Source: CAINVV01 sp037137375
GTDB lineage: Bacteria; Bacteroidota; Bacteroidia; Bacteroidales; Prolixibacteraceae
Reading direction: 5' to 3'
Length of the DNA: 64,000 nucleotides
Assembly: GCA_037137375.1 (NCBI GenBank)
Contig: JBAXKJ010000010.1
Span: forward strand, 62,001-126,000
The position numbers were made by a program, and so were the translations under genes. Below are positions 10,343-21,900 of the stretch, in pieces (the stretch's first letter is position 1; each line of letters opens with the position of its first letter). Below the pieces are notes generated by a model that was given only the letters and a program-made list of their open reading frames with translations, did no database searches and had not been told where the DNA came from.

Positions 10343-11932
10343 ATGAAAATGAAAGTTTTAATTTTGTTAATAGGGTTGTCAATAATTTTTTCAGGCTGCC
10401 AAAAATTCTTTATTGTTGAAAATAGTACTTCTGTAAAAGCAGCGGATTATTATACTTCTGCAGATGATCCTGTATCTGTGATCAATGGTCTGTATACACT
10501 GGTACAAGATCTGGTTGATCCTCTATGGATATTAGGGGAATCACAAGGTGATTTAGTGCTTCCTGCCAGAGGGGCGAATAGCAATATGTATGATATTGCG
10601 ATGCTTCGTGCCAATTCAACAAATACCTATACGGATCCAACCCCTTTTTACCGATTGATAAATGCCTGTAATGGCGCGATAGAAGGGCTAATCCGATTGC
10701 AACACCTGAGCCAGGACTATAGTGAGGATCTACTCGTGCAACATCTCGCTGAAATAAAAGGTATTCGTTGCTGGGCCTATTATCTGGTTGTTCAAATATG
10801 GGGCGATGTTCCATTCTATACCAATTATGTTGACGATCTGTCCCAGGTGAAAAGTTTGCCGATCAAACCCAGGAATGAAATTTTGCGTTCACTTGCACAG
10901 GAATTGGAAGCTGCTACACCCAATATTCCAATGCCTAAATTATTGGGGGATGATCGTCGGGCTGTGCGTTTTAACTTTGCCACAATCAGGTATCTTCTAG
11001 GTGATATATATGCTGCTTTAGGTGATTATGCAAAGTCCCTTGCCGTCATAACAGAATACGTCCAAGACAATAACGGTGCAATTTCCGGACTGAATACCAT
11101 GATTGGGGACTATTATTACCTTGCAGGACTTCAGGCAGCTTATACAACAGCATGGGTCAGACAATTTACCTTTCAAAACTATGATCCAAATTCTGATTAC
11201 AAAAGCCCACCGAAAGCAACCACCATGTATTATATTCGAAGTGATATCAACAGGGGGCGCAGCAATAGCTTAGTTCGTTGGACAAGTAACCAGCCCGGGG
11301 CAATATATGCCTTTAAACCTAGTCCTGGTATTATTTCAGCCTGGAACAGTCAGGCGCAGTACGAAGGGCAGGATAATTCAGTCAATGTCCCGAATGGCAT
11401 CTATTCTGACCGTTACAGGGGGATGGGTCGTTCATATCGAATACTTGGTTCAGATACTTTGATTTATAAATACTTAATGATAGATCAAAATGATTTGAAT
11501 ATCATGAAAAATCCTCATACCCAGGACATGGACTTCATTCTGTATCGTGAAGCACATCTATTTTTCCTGAATGCCGAGATGTTGGCTGTCTCAGGCAGGT
11601 ACGCACAGGTTTTAGGATTAATCAATTCCATTTTTCGGTATAGGGTAAGCCTGATGTCATATGACCCGAAGGTTCTCAATGCTGATGCTATATGGGGTAT
11701 TATCCTCGATGAGCATGCCCTTGAGCTTGCATTTGAAGGATCCCGTTGGTTATACCTGAAACACATCGCGAAAATCAGCAACAATCCTAAATTAGTGGCC
11801 ACAAAGTTAGCCTCTAAATTCCCTGTCAATCAAAGACAGGAAATTATTAGTCGATACAGTGTCCTAAAGAACTGGGATTTGCCATTTAATCTGAGTAATA
11901 CCGGAGCTAATCCAAATTTGCTTGTCAAATAA
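10343..11932 (+). CDS. SusD/RagB family glycan-binding lipoprotein, second copy
   Basis: 529 residues with a lipobox IFSGC (Cys19). N-terminal SusD helices follow (EIKGIRCWAYYLVVQIWGDVPFY near 135-155 matches the family's RAFxYFxLVxxWGxVP pattern). The C-terminal motif HALELAFEGSRWLYLKHIAK near 455-475 is also typical. It is the surface glycan-binding partner of the SusC encoded 17 bases upstream. It differs strongly from the first SusD of this locus, which suggests different ligand specificity. It belongs to the same operon: the next gene starts 16 bases downstream. Confidence 0.95.
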   Translation: MKMKVLILLIGLSIIFSGCQKFFIVENSTSVKAADYYTSADDPVSVINGLYTLVQDLVDPLWILGESQGDLVLPARGANSNMYDIAMLRANSTNTYTDPTPFYRLINACNGAIEGLIRLQHLSQDYSEDLLVQHLAEIKGIRCWAYYLVVQIWGDVPFYTNYVDDLSQVKSLPIKPRNEILRSLAQELEAATPNIPMPKLLGDDRRAVRFNFATIRYLLGDIYAALGDYAKSLAVITEYVQDNNGAISGLNTMIGDYYYLAGLQAAYTTAWVRQFTFQNYDPNSDYKSPPKATTMYYIRSDINRGRSNSLVRWTSNQPGAIYAFKPSPGIISAWNSQAQYEGQDNSVNVPNGIYSDRYRGMGRSYRILGSDTLIYKYLMIDQNDLNIMKNPHTQDMDFILYREAHLFFLNAEMLAVSGRYAQVLGLINSIFRYRVSLMSYDPKVLNADAIWGIILDEHALELAFEGSRWLYLKHIAKISNNPKLVATKLASKFPVNQRQEIISRYSVLKNWDLPFNLSNTGANPNLLVK

Positions 11933-11948
11933 TCCATAAACATCTTAA

Positions 11949-13004
11949 ATGAGTAAAAACATGATTAGTCTAAAATATATACCCTTTGCATTCTTTTTCC
12001 TTGGAATTTTTGCATGTACTGAAACTTTTGACCGTCCTGAGTTGTTAAGGCGACCCGAAATGACGGTTGACGTTAATTCTGCCGTTGTTGACCTGAAGGT
12101 AAACGGGAAATCTGATACAACCATTGTAGTGGGTGCTGCCAAAGAATTTGAGGCTGGCTCAGAAGTAGTTTATAGGATTGATATATCTGCAGATTCACCA
12201 TTGAAGATGTTCTCTGTTGCTTCTTCGTCACTTAACCGTTCCCCTGAATCACGGGTAATCCGGACGATCCCGGAAGGAGCACTGGATGGAACTGGAAATT
12301 TTGTTAAATCATTGAATAGCGTCACAGTTTATTATAAGTACTTAATTTCTCTCAAGGATGTACCTGCCAATCCGGTTATTTTGACTTTTACTGTCTATGA
12401 TGAGAAATTTTCTAATGCAGTCAGGACGAATAAGTTCATTACCCTAAGAGAAGGAAGTACAAAAGGGGAAAGGTTGATCGTTTCCAGGAAGTATGTACTT
12501 AACACAGCTTACTCTTATACCAATAGGATCTACTACAACCTGGACTATAAACCAGATCAGGGAAGTATGGTTTCGCTGGATGAAGGGGTTATTTATCCTA
12601 TCCCAAATGAAGTGCCTGATTTATCGAAGATTGACGTAATTTGTGTGTCAAGTAATGGTGCAATTATGGTAAGCCCTTCGGATCCTATATTGAAAAATAC
12701 CCCGGCACTTTTCAATTATTACGGGTTCTTTTATGATTCAGCTAATAATTTAAAAACTAAGTCATTAACAAAATTTAAGTTATTGCCGACTTACGATAAA
12801 CTGAAATTTGATCAAACTTCCCACAGCGAACTTTTTGACAAGGATCTGGCATCGATGACCCAAACCAATACTCCTGCTCTGGTCCCCGGCAACGTTGTAG
12901 GATTTCAGCGTTACGATGGTTCAAGAGGGATTTTCTATGTTGAAGCGTCAAGTGGGGCTTCAACAGCCAATGTTTATTGGTTCAAATTTGAAAAACGTCG
13001 CTAA
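11949..13004 (+). CDS. Putative surface lipoprotein in SusE/F position, family not recognised
   Basis: 351 residues with a lipoprotein signal (GIFAC, Cys about 24), followed by a mostly beta-rich protein. The N-terminal third (about 30-170) looks like an Ig-like beta-sandwich of the type at the start of many Bacteroidota surface glycan-binding proteins. I could not assign the C-terminal half. Its place directly after SusC/SusD is where SusE/F-like surface glycan-binding proteins usually lie, so that role is inferred from context only. The leader codon is preceded by a 16-base gap, which suggests co-transcription. Confidence 0.7.
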   Translation: MSKNMISLKYIPFAFFFLGIFACTETFDRPELLRRPEMTVDVNSAVVDLKVNGKSDTTIVVGAAKEFEAGSEVVYRIDISADSPLKMFSVASSSLNRSPESRVIRTIPEGALDGTGNFVKSLNSVTVYYKYLISLKDVPANPVILTFTVYDEKFSNAVRTNKFITLREGSTKGERLIVSRKYVLNTAYSYTNRIYYNLDYKPDQGSMVSLDEGVIYPIPNEVPDLSKIDVICVSSNGAIMVSPSDPILKNTPALFNYYGFFYDSANNLKTKSLTKFKLLPTYDKLKFDQTSHSELFDKDLASMTQTNTPALVPGNVVGFQRYDGSRGIFYVEASSGASTANVYWFKFEKRR

Positions 13005-13039
13005 TGTGTAGAAGTTCATTTACTTGAAAGCGTCGTGGA

Positions 13040-14965
13040 ATGAGCTTTATGATAAATTTTTTTAAACTATCGAAAATACACATCGTGAGAAATGGATTTG
13101 ATAAACTGGTAATTTCGGTCTTTATTTTCCTGCCTGCTTTCTTGAATGCGCAGACTATCAAAGTATCCGGGAACAGTTATGAAGAAAGGTGCAATGCTTT
13201 GATTAGTGTGATGATTACTGCTCCTGTCGATGGAAGCTGGTCAGTGCCTAAATATGAAGGTCCGTACTGTTTTGCCCGTTTGATAAAGGGAGTTGGGTTT
13301 GAAGATGCTTTGCTTCAACTTGATAAAATATACTCCCGCTTGTTGATTCCAGAAAACCGAAAAATGCTCGACGGTTCTAATATCCATTTCTTCGACCATG
13401 CGACCATGCACGGATATATGTTGGCCAAAGATAAATTGCCTGAACCACTGCGTCTTAAGATGAAGCAGTTTATGCAGTTGAGCGATTTTACCAAACCTTC
13501 CGGGACTTTGAACATGGAAATGATGATGCGCTCTGCTGCCATCATGGCTGCCGAAGAGTGGTCCGATTTTAAGGATGCAAAAGGAAATAATGCCCGGCAG
13601 ATTTTGGATTCCAACAAACCGGTAGTGATGAAAACCCTGAACCAATTCTTATTGCACAACTGTCCTGAAGCAGAGGCATTTACCTATTTCTCTACCAATG
13701 TAATGTACGTGAGGATGTTGGCTGAATTTTCCAAAGATCAGGAGTTAAAGAGGTTGGCGCAGAATACCTATCAATATATGGTAGCCTCTTTACTTCCCGG
13801 ATGGAACCAGGGTATTTATGTCGGTAATCCTCTCCGAAGCAAAGGCTGGGGGAATCTTATGACGGGTGCCCACATAGGAAGTAATGCCATATCGATGCTT
13901 TGCTGGGCCTATTTTGGGAATAGGGAAAATCAAATTGAAGTTGCGACAAAGGCAGGAAATGAAAATTATGCGCTAAATTTTTGGTTGTTATATCCCGGAA
14001 AAACCAAACCCGATCCGGCAATTTTTCAATGTTACAAGGATAAGAAATATCCTTATATTCATCAGGCCTTGCTTGGTGTTCCCAATTTGGTAAGGTTCCA
14101 GAAATATACTTTTCAAAGCGACAATTTTGGCCTGGCAACACAGAGCGAGTTTCCATATAATCTTACCGAATCTCAGTATACCTATATTTACAAGGAAACA
14201 AAAAGGCTCTATCTGGCCTGGCAAAGTGATGAAACTCCTTGTGTTTTTAGTGTTTGCCAGGACAATCCAGAGAGACCGCAGCGTTTTCAAACGAAATCGA
14301 ACAATTTGGGTTATGGAGAGAACCCTTATCATCGGGTCCTGCAATCGAAAAAGGCGGCTATTGGGGTGTACAATGTGCCTACGGACTATATGGATTCACC
14401 TACTTTTTACAGGATATATGTTCCATTCACCCAAAAAGGGATCAAATTTCGGATGGAGGAAAAAGGTTGGATTTTTTGCCATACCGGAACCATGATGTTC
14501 GCTTTCAAAACTCTTGAGAGCTATAAATGGGGTAAGTCACGCTTCCAGGTTCCGGGTCATGATGTCTTGACTCTAAAGGATTCCTTGTGCCGCAAAGGTT
14601 CCTGGGTCTTGGAAACGACTGAAATATCAGATCGTTACAAAGCTCAAAGCCTGCAATTGGAACTGAAAAAATACAAAGATGAGATCCTGAAAACATGCAA
14701 AATTGAGACAATTGACTATTCCGGGCCTCATCCCACCCTTCGCTATTTTTCGCTGGATAAGGAACAAATTGAGCTAACTTTCTTCGCCCCGGATGAAGCT
14801 TATGTGGATCAATATCGGATAAATGGTGCCCCGGTCAAATTTAAGGATGAATATGTCTTCGATGATCCATTTATGAAGCAAAAGAACGGTTCGGATGAAT
14901 TCTCAATTATCTTAAATAGTGGAACGAAGAAATTCTCCCTGAATGATGGTTTATCTGGCCAATAA
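13040..14965 (+). CDS. Secreted protein with probable alpha-toroid plus beta-sandwich layout, lyase-like, unidentified family
   Basis: 641 residues. A hydrophobic segment at about 22-38 ends FLNAQ, consistent with a signal peptide after a long N-terminal leader; the true start may be one of the internal Met codons. Residues about 45-330 are helical with repeated Trp, Tyr and Gly patterns as in (alpha/alpha) toroids. The rest is beta-rich. It is paralogous to the product encoded at 26234-28024: both have an SGTxN segment followed by a Met-rich helix and a Trp (about residue 155 here), and similar spacing to the beta part. The fold layout is shared with many polysaccharide lyases and with sugar-acid hydrolases, but no known catalytic motif was recognised. 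Function is inferred from operon context. Confidence 0.75.
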   Translation: MSFMINFFKLSKIHIVRNGFDKLVISVFIFLPAFLNAQTIKVSGNSYEERCNALISVMITAPVDGSWSVPKYEGPYCFARLIKGVGFEDALLQLDKIYSRLLIPENRKMLDGSNIHFFDHATMHGYMLAKDKLPEPLRLKMKQFMQLSDFTKPSGTLNMEMMMRSAAIMAAEEWSDFKDAKGNNARQILDSNKPVVMKTLNQFLLHNCPEAEAFTYFSTNVMYVRMLAEFSKDQELKRLAQNTYQYMVASLLPGWNQGIYVGNPLRSKGWGNLMTGAHIGSNAISMLCWAYFGNRENQIEVATKAGNENYALNFWLLYPGKTKPDPAIFQCYKDKKYPYIHQALLGVPNLVRFQKYTFQSDNFGLATQSEFPYNLTESQYTYIYKETKRLYLAWQSDETPCVFSVCQDNPERPQRFQTKSNNLGYGENPYHRVLQSKKAAIGVYNVPTDYMDSPTFYRIYVPFTQKGIKFRMEEKGWIFCHTGTMMFAFKTLESYKWGKSRFQVPGHDVLTLKDSLCRKGSWVLETTEISDRYKAQSLQLELKKYKDEILKTCKIETIDYSGPHPTLRYFSLDKEQIELTFFAPDEAYVDQYRINGAPVKFKDEYVFDDPFMKQKNGSDEFSIILNSGTKKFSLNDGLSGQ

Positions 14966-15010
14966 TAAAAACTTAAAAGGATATTTTCTGAAAGTTTAAA
15001 ACCAACCGAA

Positions 15011-18000
15011 ATGCTTAAAAATGCTTTTCTGATTATTTTATTGTCATTTCTTTTTGAACTCCATACAAGCTATGCCTCTTATAATATGGGCAATAGCAAG
15101 AAAGTTGTCTTCGAACTGACAGATCATATTAAGGATAAGAGATTTGAATGGACCCGCACCCTGTTGAGCTATCCGGTCAACTTCGGAAATCAGAAAATAG
15201 ATTATAAAAATTTGATAGTTAAGGAAATATCTTCGGGTGAAATAATTCCATTCCAACTTTCGGAGTTGAATGAGGCAGAAGGTTTCTTAAAATCCTCTAC
15301 TGTTAATTTTGTTTACGGTCTGCCATCAGGAGGATCCTATAAATTCGAGTTATCGGTTCAACAAAACCCCAGGAAAGCTGTAGCGAAGGATGTTGTTTCA
15401 GTTTTGAAGACGACAAATAGTTACGAGATTGGAAATCAACAAATGAAGATACGTATTCCTCTCTCCGGTTCGTTTTCCTCACAAGACATCGTTTCGGGTC
15501 CGGTAATGCAACTCTGCCGCAATGGGAAATGGGTTGGACAATCGCGCATTATTAGCCCAAGACATTCAGTAAAGAGCCTTTTGGTTGAATTGATAGAGCA
15601 GGGCGATTTGTTGGTCACCGCAAGATTGATTTACCGGTTTGATAACGGAGGGGAATATCTCGCGATCATTAAGGTTAAGTCTGAATGTGAGTATGTTGAT
15701 TTTGAAGAGTCTATGTCAAATCTGGACAAAAATGATGAAATCAGGGCTGAGATGACCTGGAAAGATCTGAAACTGACACATCGTTCAAGCTCTTCTGAAT
15801 ATGGCAGCCAGGATCAAAAAATTGAAGAAAATATCGAGCTCGTCCATCGGGGAGAAGACCCTGCTTTTACTGGTCCGGGAAGGACAGAAAATACGAAGGA
15901 AGACTTCTTATATTCCTTATGCCCGCAAATGTTTGGAGATGGCATTGCCTACCGGACGGTCTCCTTCAGCAATGATGTGACGAAAGAGGCAATCGCAATC
16001 TTCGTCGAAGATGCTGGCAAATGGACATCCCCGGAATACTCTATCTGGAATTATGGTGCTACCCACCGCATTCATTTCAGGTATAACGAAGGTCAGTTAT
16101 CGTGGATATTTCCGTTGTCTACGGGTTCAAGATCAACGGCATTTATGTTGTGCGACATAGATGATACCAGAGACGAAAGTTTGGGGGAATTGTCAGTATT
16201 TGGGAAAAAAGTGGATCATTCAACTTCAAAAATTAACCTGTTGCGAAACCGAAGTGCTGAGTTGTCATTGAACCGTATCAAGGATTATGATCTTACTTAC
16301 AACGGAAGGTCGATTGTCCCGGATCTTGAAGGCAAAAATATTTTCATACAGGAAGCTTTAAAGTCTCCGGAAGCAGACCGGATCAAATCACCGCGCGAAT
16401 ACCTCGAAAAATTCTGGAACGACGGGTTTATAGGTGTTTGGAAAGGGGCGGTCCATCCGGTTTCCAATCGTTCACTTCCGCATTGGATCGTTCCGGGATA
16501 TATAAAATTTCAATCTCAATTTACATCCGAAGAGCGCGAAAAGGTCAATGCAATGCTGATTCTGCTTGCCAATGTTGTGGCAGGCGAAGAAGTAGCACCC
16601 ATAAAAACCATGCTGGGCGGACACCCGAATTTTATGGCCGATTGGCTATTCCCTTTAGCCGCTGCAACTTATTTATTTCCGGATCATTTGCAAGCCGATT
16701 CCTGGAGCGACGAATACAGCAAGTTTGTAGAGCTTACTGGACTTTACTACTCCCGTCCGGATGTTAAATCCTGGAATGCCATTGGAGGAAGGTGGACGGA
16801 AAGCCTGGGCGTTTACAACTTTGCATATCTTACTCCTACCTCGCAAGGTAATCAGCTGCTTGAGCTTCGCAATGGTGAGAATGTATTTGCAAATGAGTCG
16901 ACCGCCCGTCTTGGAAAATATCTGGTCGGAGTGACTACCTCACCCGTTCTGTTAAAAGGCAATGAATCCAAGCAGGTGATTCATCCACCCATGGGTGCAC
17001 ATTCGGGAAAACGTGGAATGCCGGGTTCGGTTTATGCTTTAGGAGAGTGTCTTAAGAACTACGACCCTCTTAATGCGGAGTACCTGATGAGGATTGGAGG
17101 AGCAACGGCAGATGTGAAAAAAGAAAATGTTAATACTGGCACTGATCCGAAACTTAAGAGTGCAAAATTCACGGGTTTTGGGATCGTTTTGCGCTCGGGA
17201 GTAGGCACACCAGAGGAAATGTCTGTCTTCCTTCAACAAATTGATAAAGGACCGAACTATCGGTGGGGTTTTGCAAATGAGGGTGGTTGTGGCAATATTT
17301 ATTATTATGCTGCAGGGAAAAGCTATAGTGGGCATCTACGGGAGGATGCAGGGGACCGAAGGGCCCAGGACGCAATGTTCTCTTGTAATACAGGCGTTTA
17401 TAGAGATAAAAATTTCTATTCTATCGGGATGAACGATCTCACAGCTCCGTTTTATAATCTGGATGTCGCTCAATATGCAAAACTGCTTCCGAGAAACGGA
17501 AAGGATAATTATTGTACACCGGAATATAGATATCGGTCTGTAATGATGGTTGGAAATGATTATATCGTGATTTACGATGCAGTGACACATAATGCAAACA
17601 CGCGATTGTCCTGGAGCGTTGGCGAAGACGATATTATGCCTGAAATCACCGTAATCAAAGGAGGAAGCGTCTGGCCTACGGAATATATCACCCGTGAAGG
17701 GAAAGTTGAAAGCAAAGGGGTTTTATATCAATCCCATCCTTGGGGAGGCGATCGCATGACACTCGTGACTCATCGAAAAGATGTTGTATATCAGAAACCC
17801 CGCAAAACTGAAGTCGGGGATCCCTGTGAAATTATTCGTACGGCAAAGAGTACGGATTATCTATTTAACGATCAGATATCAAAAAACTATTCGGTTGATG
17901 GCTGCTCATTCAACGGAGAGGTAGGTCTGGTCAGAAAAATGAATGACGGAAGTTGGCAGGTGGCCATACTCAACGGAACATCCATTAAAGCGGGACAAGT

Positions 18001-18904
18001 AGAAATTAGCTCTGATAATGCGGAGGCTGGTTTAAGCCTTAACTTCAAAACATCAGACGAGATTTCAGGAAAAACATATACGGAATCTCCTGCTAATGTG
18101 ACAATCAACTTTAGCGATGGGTTCCCTCCAAACAGTTTGCTTTACATGGATGTTGAAGTCGTTACTGTTAAAAAAACAGGAAATCAATTGTCCTTTAAAT
18201 TGCCTGTCGGTACTCACGCGATTCAATTTTCCAAAGAAGGACCACAACCGATTTCGCCGGAGATAATCTACTCCATAAATAAAAATTCGCAAGCTTTAAT
18301 TTGTTATAAAACCGTTCACTCAGCAACTTCATACGAAATTGAAGTAAGCCATGACGGAGGGCAATCCTGGATTCCGGTTGGATCTTCCAAAAACAACCTT
18401 TTTACACTTAAAAACCTTGCCAATGGCACCAAGCTCCATGTGCGGGTCATTGCCTCTAACAAGTTTCGGAAAAGCCCTCCATCTCCTGATTATCCAATTT
18501 ATGTAACAGGTAGTCCCCCTGAAGCCCCGGATGGATTGTATGTTGATTTAAGAAATGAGAATCCTGTATTGACTTGGGGTGAAGTCCTGGGTATTTCAGG
18601 ATATAAATTGTATCGAAGGGCCCGGGGTGAAAAATCCTTCAGACCTATATTCACTGGACGTATAAATAATTACCGGGACAAAGAGGTATCGCTCAAAGAC
18701 TTAAATGCAAGGGTATACGAATATGCAATTACCGCAATGAACGGTAATGGGGAAGGAAAATTCAGTCGGGTCAGGAATACGGATCCTGCTTCATGGAAAA
18801 ATTTTACACCGGCAGTACCCTACAAATTCAAACGTCAGAGCACTTATTGGCAACCTCCTTATGTTGACAAAGATGCCGTTCCTCCAATGTATTATCCGGA
18901 ATAA
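15011..18904 (+). CDS. Very large secreted protein, putative polysaccharide lyase-like enzyme with C-terminal FN3 domains
   Basis: 1297 residues with a signal peptide (about 1-22). The N-terminal domain, about 30-430, is beta-rich. A helical domain follows at about 440-730 (GGHPNFMADWLFPLA; WNAIGGRWTESLGVYNFAYL). The beta-sandwich region, about 730-1000, contains GIVLRSGVG and QIDKGPNYRWGFANEGG. This order resembles heparinase II/III-like and related lyases, in which a toroid is followed by an antiparallel sandwich. Two FN3-like domains occupy about 1060-1260, and the protein ends with a short basic/aromatic tail. The next gene encodes a clear paralogue. No family name can be supported from motifs alone. 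Substrate is presumably a uronic-acid polysaccharide, given the GH105 downstream (inference). Confidence 0.75.
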   Translation: MLKNAFLIILLSFLFELHTSYASYNMGNSKKVVFELTDHIKDKRFEWTRTLLSYPVNFGNQKIDYKNLIVKEISSGEIIPFQLSELNEAEGFLKSSTVNFVYGLPSGGSYKFELSVQQNPRKAVAKDVVSVLKTTNSYEIGNQQMKIRIPLSGSFSSQDIVSGPVMQLCRNGKWVGQSRIISPRHSVKSLLVELIEQGDLLVTARLIYRFDNGGEYLAIIKVKSECEYVDFEESMSNLDKNDEIRAEMTWKDLKLTHRSSSSEYGSQDQKIEENIELVHRGEDPAFTGPGRTENTKEDFLYSLCPQMFGDGIAYRTVSFSNDVTKEAIAIFVEDAGKWTSPEYSIWNYGATHRIHFRYNEGQLSWIFPLSTGSRSTAFMLCDIDDTRDESLGELSVFGKKVDHSTSKINLLRNRSAELSLNRIKDYDLTYNGRSIVPDLEGKNIFIQEALKSPEADRIKSPREYLEKFWNDGFIGVWKGAVHPVSNRSLPHWIVPGYIKFQSQFTSEEREKVNAMLILLANVVAGEEVAPIKTMLGGHPNFMADWLFPLAAATYLFPDHLQADSWSDEYSKFVELTGLYYSRPDVKSWNAIGGRWTESLGVYNFAYLTPTSQGNQLLELRNGENVFANESTARLGKYLVGVTTSPVLLKGNESKQVIHPPMGAHSGKRGMPGSVYALGECLKNYDPLNAEYLMRIGGATADVKKENVNTGTDPKLKSAKFTGFGIVLRSGVGTPEEMSVFLQQIDKGPNYRWGFANEGGCGNIYYYAAGKSYSGHLREDAGDRRAQDAMFSCNTGVYRDKNFYSIGMNDLTAPFYNLDVAQYAKLLPRNGKDNYCTPEYRYRSVMMVGNDYIVIYDAVTHNANTRLSWSVGEDDIMPEITVIKGGSVWPTEYITREGKVESKGVLYQSHPWGGDRMTLVTHRKDVVYQKPRKTEVGDPCEIIRTAKSTDYLFNDQISKNYSVDGCSFNGEVGLVRKMNDGSWQVAILNGTSIKAGQVEISSDNAEAGLSLNFKTSDEISGKTYTESPANVTINFSDGFPPNSLLYMDVEVVTVKKTGNQLSFKLPVGTHAIQFSKEGPQPISPEIIYSINKNSQALICYKTVHSATSYEIEVSHDGGQSWIPVGSSKNNLFTLKNLANGTKLHVRVIASNKFRKSPPSPDYPIYVTGSPPEAPDGLYVDLRNENPVLTWGEVLGISGYKLYRRARGEKSFRPIFTGRINNYRDKEVSLKDLNARVYEYAITAMNGNGEGKFSRVRNTDPASWKNFTPAVPYKFKRQSTYWQPPYVDKDAVPPMYYPE

Positions 18905-18914
18905 AAACAAAACC

Positions 18915-21900
18915 ATGTTCAAAAAGAAGCTAATTTTTTCAATTACATTACTGATATATAGTATATTGTATACGAATCGGGTGGCAAGCCAACAGCTCTT
19001 TGACCCTATTAAAGGATTGAATTTCGAGATGCAGGATGTCCTGGAAAGTAAGCTGTATGATTGGCCGGAAACGCTGTTGAGCTATCCAATATTATTCAAT
19101 AAGGAGGTGAATATTGGGAGATTGGTATTGCAAGATCTATCGACCGGTAGATCTGTTCCCTTCCAGCTTTCCGAAATAAAAATAGGAGAGGCAGATCTGA
19201 CCAGTGCACGGTTGAATTTTTTAGCTACACTTCCTTCAGGAGGCAAATTCTCTTTCCGGCTGACCCAACAGTCCAAAGTTCAATTAGTCAACCTCGTTGA
19301 TCCTGTAAAAGTAAGTAGTTCGGAAAAGGAAATTTCAATTGGTACAAAATTGATTCAGATCAAAATTCCAGACAGTCAGATGATTGGCAAATTTCTTGCC
19401 CCTGCTCCAATTATTGGTGTAAATAATGGAAAAGGTTGGATCGGTGACAATCGCCTGCATAGCCCCAGACAAAAAATCACCGAAATACAAACAAAAACAA
19501 TCGAAAAGGGAGATCTTTTTACCGTTCATCAGATCGACTATCGTTTCGATAACGGTGGTTTGTATCGGGTGAACCTAAAATTAATCACTGGATACCCTTT
19601 CGTGATTATGGACGAAAAGATGGTAAATATTTCTAAATCAGATAGTGTAAAAGCAGAATATTCCTGGACAAATTTCCATCCGGCTTATCGGTGGGCTAAT
19701 CAATGGGACCGGGCCGACGTTAGGCCACAACCGTGGATAGGTATTGATCAGCCTTTATACACCAATTACCTTCAGGAAGATCCGCACTGGAGCGGTCAGG
19801 GATGGGTGGAAGATCCTGCCAAAGAGATGATATACTTTCTGATACCCTTTGCAGGAAATGCGGTTCGCGAACAGAGTCCCCATATTTCGTTCTGGGAAAC
19901 CGGAAAGGATGGGAACGAGCTGGGACTGTTTGTCTATGATTTCAATGCATGGAATGATAATGACTATGGAATTTGGCAAACAAGTACAACACTGGGAGTG
20001 AAATTCAGGTATGCTAATAAGGTTCTCTGCTGGAGATACCCGATCAGTAAAGGTTCACGATCTACTGCGATCTGCCTTTTTCCAACTTCAACAGGTGAAA
20101 AAAAGGTAGAGGAGATCAAATCAAAAATCGCTGAGATGAACAAGACCTCAAAATATCGGCCAGCCAACGAGTTAGTTTTTCGATACCCACAAATACTTCA
20201 GCAACAGTATGCTACCTTGAATCTGAACAAAGTAAAAGACTGGGATTTAGCATACGGGTTGGATAGAAAGAGACCTCAGAATCCATTTGCCTCCTCACAG
20301 GAGTCTTCATCAGATGAATTTTATAAATCCGTCACTACCGGGCTTTTTTCTTATTATCCTTTAGGAGTAAATAATTTTCCTGGTGTACATGCGATTGAAC
20401 ACAGGATAGTTTATAGCAACCTGGTGGAAGGGTATTTAAAACACTACAAAGAATTGGCTCCTGACAAAAGAAAAAAAGTCGAAGCATTATTTCTTCTCTC
20501 AGCCTACGTTAACTCCCAGGAAGATATGAATGCAATCAGAAGCGGACTGTCTGGGACGGCAAATATGGCAGCTGATGGTTGGTGCGTACCGGCACAGATG
20601 TCGTTTCTATTTCCCGAACATCCGATGGCTAAAGAGTGGCTGGATTTTTACAAGAAGGAACTTGAGATAAATGGGCTTTTTTATACACGTCCAGAGGTTA
20701 AGAACTTCGAATCGAAGGGTGGACGTTGGGTCGAGAGTCTTGCAACGTATAACTGGGCCTATTTACGTCCAACCAGTTTTTCAAATATTGCCGGCATATT
20801 GACAGATGGAAAGAATCGCTGGGCAAACCAGTATTTTGCAGAGAGAGGAAAATGGATGGTCAATGTTGTTACCGCACCTGTTTACAATCCGGATTATAAC
20901 AAAAGAAGAACTATTTCACGAGAAGGTTTTAAAGCACCCAAAATGCCTGAGGGTTGGAGCCCTGGAGATTCATTAACGATCGAAAAAGGTTTTGAACGAC
21001 ACTATCCCGCACATGGAGCTCATGGAAATGGTACAACTGTTCCTCCATTTGCCTCAGCCTGGCAATTGGCCAACTGGATGATGTTTTATGATCCGATGGT
21101 GGCCGAAAATCTTTTCTGGATGGCCGGACCAAAGTATGATTTTGAAGGTGGCAACCATACTGATTGGGTAGGTATTACAAAAAAAATGTACCCGACTTTT
21201 AATAATGGAACCAATCCTGATCTGAAAAGTTCAAAATATACCGGACAGGGTATTATTCTGCGTTCGGGGGTGGGTACGACCGATGAAATCTCTCTCCATC
21301 TTGATCAGATTGATAAAGGCCCTAATTACCGTTGGGGACACCAGGGTCAGGGTGGTACCGGAAGCTTGTATTTTTATGCCGGTGGGAAGATATATACCGG
21401 GCACGAAAACGAAGCCAATGGAGATCTTAGTCAAAACAACACCGACTTTGTTACCAATTTTGGTGTAATGAAAAATGGGACCTTTACCAATATCGGCCCT
21501 AATGAATTGACTTCTCCACTATTCAATCTGGAAGTGGCCCAGTTTGGGGAATTGTTGTCGGATAAGGAGCACGACCGATATGCCTGGCCTGAATATGTTT
21601 CACGAAGCGCTTTACTGGTTGGAACCGACTATTTTCTTCTGTATGATCAGACCGGGACGAACTGGAGGTCAATCAATCGCTTTTCGTGGTTTATTGCGAA
21701 AGATATGGAGTACCCAAATATCATTTTTTTGAGTAATGGAGGCAGAAGTCAGACGACAACTGCCCAAACTATTACCTCCAGGGGTTTTTACCGCGACAAT
21801 GATGGATCTTCTTTTGCCGTGGTCGCCCCACGGGGGAAGGAGGTCAAAGTTAGTGGGATCAGATTAAGTACCCCTTTACTTCTAAATGGTGAGCCTATTT

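Noticed and set aside
18747..18914. Upstream extension of the second giant lyase-like gene
   Set aside because: It overlaps the end of the preceding gene in another frame and has no signal peptide; the ATG at 18915 gives a proper one.
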